Source: Sipunculus nudus
Lineage: Eukaryota > Annelida > Sipuncula > Golfingiida > Sipunculidae
Length of the DNA stretch: 64,000 bases
Direction: 5' to 3'
NCBI GenBank assembly: GCA_026874595.1
Contig: CM049310.1
Coordinates: 39,497,558-39,561,557 of the forward strand
The position numbers and the translations under genes are program-made. Positions within the stretch are counted from its first letter, which is position 1. Each line of letters starts with the position of its first letter. Below the pieces are notes generated by a model, which was given only the letters and a program-made list of their open reading frames with translations, had not been told where the DNA came from and searched no databases. Of this stretch, positions 56,431-64,000 are shown one piece after another.

Positions 56431-57471
56431 GACAGAGGATATATCCTGTTGCATATTTATATCTGTATAAAGACGACATCAAGCAACACACTTTGTGAAT
56501 GAAAGACTTCATTATGTGACAATATCTCTGACAGTGTTTCATTATGCTGTCTCGTCTCTGCATGCGGACAATGTCTCTCATGGAATTTTGTATCAACATA
56601 TAATATTATTCATAAAGAATGTTCCGTTATAAAGCTGAAAACGTTTGTATCAAAGTCACATTTTCCTCAGTAATTGGTGCGACAGTATTTATGTAACCAT
56701 TTATTATAGGACTTCAATTATGGTCAGGCTACAACGTTACAACTAAACAGGGAAAAGGACACCATAACAAAGGAAAATTTTATCGAAATTATATTAATCT
56801 CTTGAAGAAATGTCCGAGCGACTGCCGCTCAAAATCAGAAAAAAAAATACTACTGAAAATCAAATCATAAAATGATGCTGCCTAATAATTCCGCAACATT
56901 TATATGCCCCTTTAGTCTTCTCAATACATTAAAGTAAATTAATATAAATAATAAGATTTAAACAAGAATTTCAGTGGTTGTAATTAAATATATTTGTATT
57001 AGAATTTATAATTGGAATAAGATTAAAACCAGTTCTCCTTTGTACAATATATTTATCCAATTTTTATCATCAATTTGGCCGCAAGCTGAAAAAAAGGTCC
57101 ACATGACTGTTGTATGATCATATTTATTATAAATATAAATATTATAAATTTATTATTTCTATAAAAAAAGAAAGCTGTAAAATTTTGCAAGTTTAATTAA
57201 ACAGTTCTCAATTTATCAACATATCAAAACACGATGTGAAAATTTAAAATACTCCCTAAGTTTTACTCAGGATATAAGAAAGACAAACCCTGCTTATGAA
57301 TTAGATTGTAAACATGGAATCAGTCGTTTTGCAGTAATAACAAAGTTTATTGTATTAATATTTGATGTAAGTTGAGATGAAAGGTAGTTTGCAAACAATA
57401 AAAAGTACAGGCAGACAGCTTTCCGGGTCACACTTCAATTTTGTTATACCACAATCCCCTGGTTAGGTTAA

Positions 57472-57650
57472 TAATTAACAACAAACGATGTTTGGTACTT
57501 ACAAGAAACAACCAGTCCTCGCAGTGGACAAGCCATGGTCACGTCTGAATGGCGACGACAACACCCGCTCTCTTTGTTCTTTTAAGAGCCGTTAATGAGT
57601 TATCAACACACTCTGTTGTTTGTCCAGTGTTATTTGAAACAACGCGTCCT
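57472..57650 (+). promoter_or_regulatory. Conserved upstream element, instance 5 (fragment D)
   Basis: Plus orientation, about 210-380 bp upstream of the D start codon: AGCCATGGTCACGTCTGAA, GGCGACGACAACACCCGCTC, TCTTTGTTCTTTTAAGAGC, TATCAACACACTCTGTTG. Confidence 0.6.
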
Positions 57651-57855
57651 CAGGGGCTGGATGTGAGAAACTCTGAGCACTTCACAAGACAAGGTCATCA
57701 AATAAGGATAATCCACATCACTGCCTAACAGATGATCTCAGAACCTCAAGGCGTTCACATCGATAATTTTGCAGAGTGTATATACTTAGAAATTCAGCGT
57801 CGAAACTACATTCCACAGTAACTGCACTGAATAATTGAGTGTACCAGTTGATAAT

Positions 57856-58071
57856 ATGGCAGCTCTACTCATGTAAAGTTGGTGCTATCCATTACAACAG
57901 ACAACAACTCTCTTAAGGGAGCATTTACTTCATGGCGACTCGCATTTTTCCACATCACACAGTCATGTGGATTTTTCAGGTAACTTGGGTCATCGTAATC
58001 ACAGTCAATGCGAATCCACGGTGAACTTCAAGATGACGTCACATACAGAGCAGCGGACCGTACCCTCCGTG
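57856..58071 (+). pseudogene. Fragment D: truncated 5' end of the C-type gene
   Basis: It begins ATGGCAGCTCTACTCATGTAA, so there is a stop at codon 7 as in copy C. It is readable after that stop up to TEQRTVPSVP, where coding homology stops at the duplication junction and B-promoter sequence follows. It lacks the invariant core and the tail, so it cannot encode a family protein. Confidence 0.85.
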
Positions 58072-58217
58072 CCAGTTATATCCACTCTGCGGATTTTCGA
58101 CGCTTATGTATCGAGGCTCTGAGATCATCTGTTGAGGATTCAATGGGCAGTATCCTTATATGTTGGCTGCCGTCTTGTGAAGTGCTCAGAGTTTGTCATA
58201 TACAGCCCCTGATGACG

Positions 58218-58381
58218 CATTGTTTCAAAGGACACTGGTCAAACAACCGAGCGTGTTGATAACTCATTAAAAGAACGAAGAGAGCGGGTGTTGTCGTCGT
58301 CATTCAGGCGTGACCATGGTTTTTCTGCAGCGAGGACCGGGTGTTTCTTTAGAAAACCAAACAATATTTGATGTTAATTAA
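58218..58381 (-). promoter_or_regulatory. Conserved upstream element, instance 6 (no gene attached)
   Basis: Duplicate of instance 4, created by the 3.43-kb duplication. Downstream on the minus strand there is only fragment D, in opposite orientation. Confidence 0.6.
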
Positions 58382-58900
58382 TATGACAACTTAGGGACAT
58401 AATTATAGTAAGACTAAGCTGAAGCGTGACCAGGTGTGGTATCTTCACGTTATGTTGTTAACAAACTATCCTTCATCTTAAAGGATTTCAAAGAGTAAAG
58501 TGATCTAAAAAGTTATTACAACATAATGGCTAATTCAATTTTAATGATCAGAATAATAAATTTATAATAGATGGAATAAGTTTATTGATTAATAGTACAT
58601 AATTCATAATTACAACATAGTGTAATAATTACTGAAAACTAGCAATAAACTCGTAATGCTATGAAATCTACACTGCTGACCAACACAAAAAGTCAACAGG
58701 CTTATTTCCTCTGCATTCACACAGTCTCAAGATGATTAACACTAGTGTCATAAAATTACTTCACAATTATGAGGAAATTTAGCACTGAGTGACATAATTA
58801 AAAATACTCTTACCCCTAAATTATCACTATTTCATTCTCTGCAGGACAATCTACAAGTAGAATAAACATTTTACTATTGTAATAATAATAATAATAACAT

Positions 58901-59155
58901 TTATAAACATCTACTTACAACTTTTCGATAAGCAGTCCACTTTCGCATGTATACATGCGACTTTGTAACTGTACGCCCCCTCTTGAGTGGATTATGGTGT
59001 TCTCCATCATATTGTAAGGACAAATTTTCCTGAACTCTGGATGACGGTTCGTTCAATGGATCAGGGATTATAAATTGAGGACGTCCAGGTGCCTGAATAC
59101 AAACATAATACTGTGGTTCCTGAAACATTATAGTTCTCTGAATATTCATTGACAT
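58901..59155 (-). CDS. Possible small ORF or exon in the divergent spacer (84 aa), unit 2
   Basis: Duplicate of the frame at 55,470-55,724 within the second 3.43-kb unit; the same translation and the same reservations apply. Confidence 0.22.
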   Translation of the reverse strand: MSMNIQRTIMFQEPQYYVCIQAPGRPQFIIPDPLNEPSSRVQENLSLQYDGEHHNPLKRGRTVTKSHVYMRKWTAYRKVVSRCL

Positions 59156-59245
59156 TTTTATTTTGTATAATTATTGCTGTTCATTTTTAGTATATATTTT
59201 ATTAAGTCCAGTTTGTTCAGCCCGTGTTGATCTTATATCATATTG

Positions 59246-59860
59246 GGAGGCAGTTAGGGAGCGAGAAGGTAAATAAGTGAGGGAGCTAAGTGCGAATGAG
59301 TGAGGATACGAGAAAGAGAGGGAGGGAATGAGAGAAGGAAGGGGAGAGCGTGAAGTTTGGGAAGTTTGGGACCATGAGGGTAAATTAGGAAGAGCAGATA
59401 AAGAGTAGAGCGAATGAATGAGAATGAGAGAAGAGACAGAGTGAGGCAGAGTGTTAGAAAAAGATGGGGGGGGGGGACTGAAGGGACGGATAAAGAGTGA
59501 GTTAAAAGGAAGGACGAGGGTAAGAGTGGAGGATTGAGTGAGAGATGGAGGGAGAAATTAAACGTGAAGAAAGGTGAGGGAGTGAAGGATGGAGTGAGCG
59601 AATGAGTAGGGGAGATGGTGAGAGTGACGGAATGAGAATATTGATTGAGGGAGAGACTGAAGATAAGTTAAGGGGGAAACGAGTGATGAGGGAGAGGGGG
59701 GGGGGGAGGGAGCGAATGGAGGGGAGAGGGAGGACGCGAAATGGACAGAAAGAGAGGATGAGGGAGCGATTGAGGGAGGGATCGAATGAAGGAGGAGTGA
59801 TGGAAGAAGCGAAAGAAAAGGAGTGAATAAAGAAGTCCGAAGGAAGAATGAATGAGTAGC
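59246..59860. repeat. Purine-rich degenerate GA repeat, unit 2
   Basis: Second copy of 55,816-56,430, differing mainly in G-run lengths. Apparent frames on both strands (59,502-60,029; 59,602-59,826) are by-products. Confidence 0.85.
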
Positions 59861-60901
59861 GACAGAGGATATATCCTGTTGCATATTTATATCTGTATAA
59901 AGACGACATCAAGCAACACACTTTGTGAATGAAAGACTTCATTATGTGACAATATCTCTGACAGTGTTTCATTATGCTGTCTCGTCTCTGCATGCGGACA
60001 ATGTCTCTCATGGAATTTTGTATCAACATATAATATTATTCATAAAGAATGTTCCGTTATAAAGCTGAAAACGTTTGTATCAAAGTCACATTTTCCTCAG
60101 TAATTGGTGCGACTGTATTTATGTAACCATTTATTATAGGACTTCAATTATGGTCAGGCTACAACGTTACAACTAAACAGGGAAAAGGACACCATAACAA
60201 AGGAAAATTTTATCGAAATTATATTAATCTCTTGAAGAAATGTCCGAGCGACTGCCGCTCAAAATCAGAAAAAAAAATACTACTGAAAATCAAATCATAA
60301 AATGATGCTGCCTAATAATTTCGCAACATTTATATGCCCCTTTAGTCTTCTCAATACATTAAAGTAAATTAATATAAATAATAAGATTTAAACAAGAATT
60401 TCAGTGGTTGTAATTAAATATATTTGTATTAGAATTTATAATTGGAATAAGATTAAAACCAGTTCTCCTTTGTACAATATATTCATCCAATTTTTATCAT
60501 CAATTTGGCCGCAAGCTGAAAAAAAGGTCCACATGACTGTTGTATGATCATATTTATTATAAATATAAATATTATAAATTTATTATTTCTATAAAAAAAG
60601 AAAGCTGTAAAATTTTGCAAGTTTAATTAAACAGTTCTCAATTTATCAACATATCAAAACACGATGTGAAAATTTAAAATACTCCCTAAGTTTTACTCAG
60701 GATATAAGAAAGACAAACCCTGCTTATGAATTAGATTGTAAACATGGAATCAGTCGTTTTGCAGTAATAACAAAGTTTATTGTATTAATATTTGATGTAA
60801 GTTGAGATGAAAGGTAGTTTGCAAACAATAAAAAGTACAGGCAGACAGCTTTCCGGGTCACACTTCAATTCTGTTATACCACAATCCCCTGGTTAGGTTA
60901 A

Positions 60902-61080
60902 TAATTAACAACAAACGATGTTTGGTACTTACAAGAAACAACCAGTCCTCGCAGTGGACAAGCCATGGTCACGTCTGAATGGCGACGACAACACCCGCTC
61001 TCTTTGTTCTTTTAAGAGCCGTTAATGAGTTATCAACACACTCTGTTGTTTGTCCAGTGTTATTTGAAACAACGCGTCCT
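60902..61080 (+). promoter_or_regulatory. Conserved upstream element, instance 7 (copy C)
   Basis: Duplicate of instance 5, positioned about 205-385 bp upstream of the copy C start codon. The TATA position in C reads AAATAAGGATAATCC (61,129-61,143), a degraded TATA box. Confidence 0.6.
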
Positions 61081-61285
61081 CAGGGGCTGGATGTGAGAAA
61101 CTCTGAGCACTTCACAAGACAAGGTCATCAAATAAGGATAATCCACATCACTGCCTAACAGATGATCTCAGAACCTCAAGGCGTTCACATCGATAATTTT
61201 GCAGAGTGTATATACTTAGAAATTCAGCGTCGAAACTACATTCCACAGTAACTGCACTGAATAATTGAGTGTACCAGTTGATAAT

Positions 61286-61462
61286 ATGGCAGCTCTACTC
61301 ATGTAAAGTTGGTGCTATCCATTACAACAGACAACAACTCTCTTAAGGGAGCATTTACTTCATGGCGACTCGCATTTTTCCACATCACACAGTCATGTGG
61401 ATTTTTCAGGTAACTTGGGTCATCGTAATCACAGTCAATGCGAATCCACGGTGAACTTCAAG
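61286..61462 (+). pseudogene. 5' part of copy C, interrupted by a stop at codon 7
   Basis: ATG GCA GCT CTA CTC ATG TAA: the family start MAALLM is followed by TAA where copy A has TCA, a single-base change. The same frame then continues open with family-like residues (YPLQQTTTLL, HGDSHFS, HVDFSGN) into the main frame. Confidence 0.7.
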
Positions 61463-62160
61463 ATGACGTCACATACAGAGCAGCGGACCGTACCCTCCGT
61501 GCCGGTAGACCAGCCGCTCTCTATCCAGGTCAGATCAGAGTATCACATAGATTACAGTAAATTCCCTGGACTTCTTAAGGAGGGGCGAGGACAGAGGGCG
61601 CCACAACCAGCTCTTCTTGTGAAGATGGCACCGACAGAGGCAGGGCATTACACAAGGAGAGGTTGCCCTCTACCGGCAAAATGTAACATCACTCAATCAA
61701 CTTACGAGTCCATGATGAACCTCAAGATGATATCACATACAGAGCAGACGAAAGAACCCTCCGTGCCGGTAGACAAGCCGCTCTCTATCAAGGTCGGATC
61801 TGAGTATCACATAGATTACAGTAAATTCCCTGGACTTCTTGAAGGGGAGCGAGGACAGAGGGCGCCACAACCTGCTCTTCTTGTGAAGATGGCACCGACA
61901 GAAGCAGGGCATTACACAAGGAGAGGTTGCCCTCTACCGGCAAAATGTAACATCACTCAATCAACTTACGAGTCCATGATGAACCTCAAGATGATATCAC
62001 ATACAGAGCAGACGAAAGAACCCTCCGTGCCGGTAGACAAGCCGCTCTCTATCAAGGTCGGATCTGAGTATCACATAGATTACAGTAAATTCCCTGGACT
62101 TCTTGAAGAGGAGCGAGGACAGAGGGCGCCACAACCTGCTCTTCTTGTGAAGATGGCACC
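61463..62160 (+). repeat. In-frame 264-bp tandem repeat in copy C
   Basis: Three units; the second and third are almost the same sequence and the first is more diverged. Copies A and B have one unit each. Confidence 0.92.
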
Positions 62161-62401
62161 GACAGAAGCGCAGCAGACGACAGACAGAGGCTGCTCTCTA
62201 CCGGTAGATTGTGACATCAAACCGTCAACTTGCTGTTTGTCGCGGCAGAATCCTGAAATCAGTGAGAATGAGAGCAACCATGAGAGTTTGCTGTCCTTGG
62301 AAGAAATTATCTCTCTCAGATCCCGGGAGGACTGTTTACCTGATATCAGTGTGGACTTGATCTGTGACCTGAACCTGGGCCAGAACCGGAGGGATTTGTA
62401 A
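61463..62401 (+). CDS. Uncharacterised family, copy C (312 aa from first usable Met, three 88-aa repeats)
   Basis: The frame is open from 61,307; the first in-frame ATG after the codon-7 stop is 61,463. The family core SEYHIDYSKFPGLL occurs three times at a 264-bp (88-aa) period (TATCAC at 61,541, 61,805 and 62,069). Repeats 2 and 3 are nearly identical, including PLPAKCNITQSTYESM linkers. It ends with the family tail SLEEIISLRSREDC ... DLICDLNLGQNRRDL. The long intact frame suggests recent selection or recent origin, while the lost N-terminus and degraded TATA suggest decay. Function is unknown. Confidence 0.5.
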   Translation: MTSHTEQRTVPSVPVDQPLSIQVRSEYHIDYSKFPGLLKEGRGQRAPQPALLVKMAPTEAGHYTRRGCPLPAKCNITQSTYESMMNLKMISHTEQTKEPSVPVDKPLSIKVGSEYHIDYSKFPGLLEGERGQRAPQPALLVKMAPTEAGHYTRRGCPLPAKCNITQSTYESMMNLKMISHTEQTKEPSVPVDKPLSIKVGSEYHIDYSKFPGLLEEERGQRAPQPALLVKMAPTEAQQTTDRGCSLPVDCDIKPSTCCLSRQNPEISENESNHESLLSLEEIISLRSREDCLPDISVDLICDLNLGQNRRDL

Positions 62402-62451
62402 ATCGCTGTTGATTATATAAAAGCAAGGATTGTGCAACGGTTATAATGTCA

Positions 62452-62454
<3 letters not shown>

Positions 62455-62512
<58 letters not shown>
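62455..62512. repeat. (AT)n microsatellite in the 3' flank of copy C
   Basis: It sits where copy B's 3' flank has only GTGATATATATCTGTTAATT, so it is an expansion specific to copy C. Confidence 0.95.
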
Positions 62513-62515
<3 letters not shown>

Positions 62516-62676
62516 AATTCTTTATGTTTGTATATAAAGATCCTATGGATAATTTATATGCAATGAAAGCACAACTGTGATATTGCCTGTGATATGTATA
62601 GACTGTTTCCCCTTTACATGTACATGTATAAATATAATATATATTACATCATTACTGTTATAAATCTGTATGACAT

Positions 62677-62682
62677 AATAAA
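62677..62682 (+). terminator. Polyadenylation signal candidate for copy C
   Basis: AATAAA about 275 bp after the stop codon, beyond the expanded AT run. Confidence 0.35.
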
Positions 62683-62761
62683 TACATGTATAAATAATAT
62701 AAGCCTGAGAATTTGCTTTTGTTTATATGTAACCCTAACTCTCTTATCGGGTTTGTGAGCA

Positions 62762-62762
<1 letters not shown>

Positions 62763-62821
<59 letters not shown>
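62763..62821. repeat. (GA)n microsatellite
   Basis: About 29 GA units downstream of copy C. It mirrors the (CT)n downstream of minus-strand copy B, so it may be part of the inverted duplication. Confidence 0.96.
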
Positions 62822-62823
<2 letters not shown>

Positions 62824-63629
62824 GTATTTCTTTGAGTGCACGGAATACCACAGATATACCCATTTTAACACTTTCCCGTATTACGGATTCGTATGCCCAT
62901 TGACCAGTAAGGGAACAAATTCCCCCTTTACTCGTTTATAAACATAGGACTACACACAAATGTTCTCCATTGGTAACGTCACGTAGCTGTAAACACAGTA
63001 TCCAATTAATTATGAGAACACTCTAAGCAGTTTCATGCACTTATTTATACAGTTACCAGTTGGTAACATAATTTGGCCTTGCACTTTAATTTGTCAATAA
63101 TCGGAAATTCACGTGCAGCCTGATCTTGAATTCTCAATGCCAATTCATCAGCTCAGTGATAGCCTGATAGATATAAGCTGATCACATTCATGAGTATACA
63201 TTAACAAGAACTACCATAGTGCCACGTGTTAAAGCGCAAGAAAACGGAATTCATTTTACACCTAAACATACAAACGTCCGTACCGAGGCTATAATAAGAC
63301 GCCATACCGTGGCAGGTATCAGTTGAAACGTTACCGAGAAGATTTGAATATCTATGGGTAACGTTTTCACTTTCGAAAGTGGCACCCGATTTATAAACAT
63401 AAATCAGTCATGTATAAGATTTAGTCTGTGCGCTGAAATCGCCTTCAAATTGAGCGTGCAACGTTTTGGTAATATATTTTATTACTTTTTAACTCGATGC
63501 CATGATGACGCAAAAATATAGTATTTGACCGGGTGGCCGATACATAAGCAATATTATAATTAAGGGTAGTGACACTTATCCGTTGTCACGCAACTACTAT
63601 TTGGCCACGCCTCGGAAATGCCAGTATAT
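62822..63629. other. Right intergenic stretch
   Basis: I see no gene, RNA or recognisable repeat here. Confidence 0.5.
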
Positions 63630-64000
63630 CGCAGATTTGATTGAATGGTTCCAGTTCAGTGATTTATGGCCGAGTTACAGGAACTTAGTCATTTTGCCCA
63701 AAAATGATACTAATATTACAATATTAGAAACGGCTGGAGCTATCATCACCAAATTTTATGCAAATGTTGGTCACACGAGTCGTATTTGAAATTGAGGTAT
63801 TGGTGGCGCCACCTGCATCGACCTTTTCCGTACAGGGGATATCGGTCATAAGTACATTTATCCATAATTTCTCAGGAATTGCAGGAGCTAGCATCCCAAA
63901 TTTTATGCAAAAAGCTGTCACATATGAAATGTTTTGCGATTTATAATTTTTTGGCGCCACCTTCATTAACTTACATTTTACGGGGAAGAGATAAAATCCT
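63630..64000. repeat. Dispersed GGCGCCACC repeat at the right edge
   Basis: It is collinear with 45,762-46,120 with a low level of differences. Frames on both strands here are repeat by-products. It continues past the window. Confidence 0.8.

Larger units (their letters stand above)
54641..58071. repeat. 3.43-kb tandem duplication, unit 1
   Basis: Bases from CCAGTTATATCC at 54,641 to 58,071 are repeated head-to-tail from 58,072 with about 0.2-0.3% substitutions plus G-run length changes. The unit carries copy B's promoter side, the whole B-C spacer, and the 5' end of the C-type gene. It is a recent duplication or possibly an assembly duplicate. Confidence 0.93.
58072..61501. repeat. 3.43-kb tandem duplication, unit 2
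   Basis: Second copy of 54,641-58,071. Its right end runs on into the full-length copy C, where unit 1 instead joins abruptly to B-promoter sequence at CCGTGCC/AGTTATATCC. Confidence 0.93.

Noticed and set aside
58008-58259. 83-codon frame over the duplication junction
   Set aside because: It is a chance fusion of an out-of-frame part of fragment D with copy B's promoter sequence; the same promoter translation occurs at 54,631-54,828.
59502-60029. Minus-strand Ser/Pro-rich frames in the spacer (also 56,129-56,599 and 59,558-59,884)
   Set aside because: They arise from the complement of a degenerate GA-rich repeat; composition and repetition explain the open frame.
63724-63966. Frames on both strands at the right edge (and partners at 45,855-46,233)
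   Set aside because: Both are translations of the same dispersed repeat; overlapping opposite-strand frames point to repeat structure, not coding.

Overview
This is a 64-kb piece of an AT-rich, intron-containing animal genome. Genes are split by long introns with GT-AG junctions. The intergenic DNA carries tRNA-derived SINEs, palindromic MITE-like elements, (AT)n and (CT)n microsatellites and an 83-bp satellite. There is no operon structure, and the prokaryote-style open frames are nearly all noise. The content fits a marine invertebrate, most likely a lophotrochozoan such as a mollusc; this is inferred from gene and repeat style and not proven.

Region 1 (about 1-27,990, minus strand) is the 5' part of a gene for a secreted ADAMTS-like/papilin-like matrix protein. 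Nine exons could be joined with consistent splice phases into 581 codons: signal peptide, the end of a Cys-rich module, an ADAMTS spacer domain, a long basic RS-rich linker, three thrombospondin type-1 (TSP1) modules and the start of a fourth. The gene runs off the left edge. Intron 1 holds a 3-kb satellite with 83/84-bp units.

Region 2 (about 28-33 kb) is intergenic. It holds MITEs, a minus-strand tRNA-derived SINE, a roughly 279-bp tandem repeat built round a GGTGGCGCCACC palindrome, and a possible membrane-protein exon. Region 3 (33,777-42,176, plus strand) is a complete eight-exon LACTB2 gene (metallo-beta-lactamase-fold endoribonuclease, 285 aa) with all metal ligands present and a CpG-rich upstream region.

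Region 4 (42.2-48.5 kb) is repeat-rich and contains a decayed hAT-like transposon gene. Region 5 (48.5-62.7 kb) is the most unusual part: a cluster of uncharacterised intronless genes sharing an invariant SEYHIDYSKFPGLL core. Copies A and B are on the minus strand and copy C on the plus strand; a truncated fragment D was made by a 3.43-kb tandem duplication of the B-C divergent spacer. Copy C has expanded to three in-frame 88-aa repeats but carries a stop at codon 7. Copy A has a frameshift. Copy B looks intact. A conserved upstream block of about 120-180 bp occurs seven times, twice without a gene.

All calls rest on reading the sequence. No database search, alignment program or transcript evidence was available.
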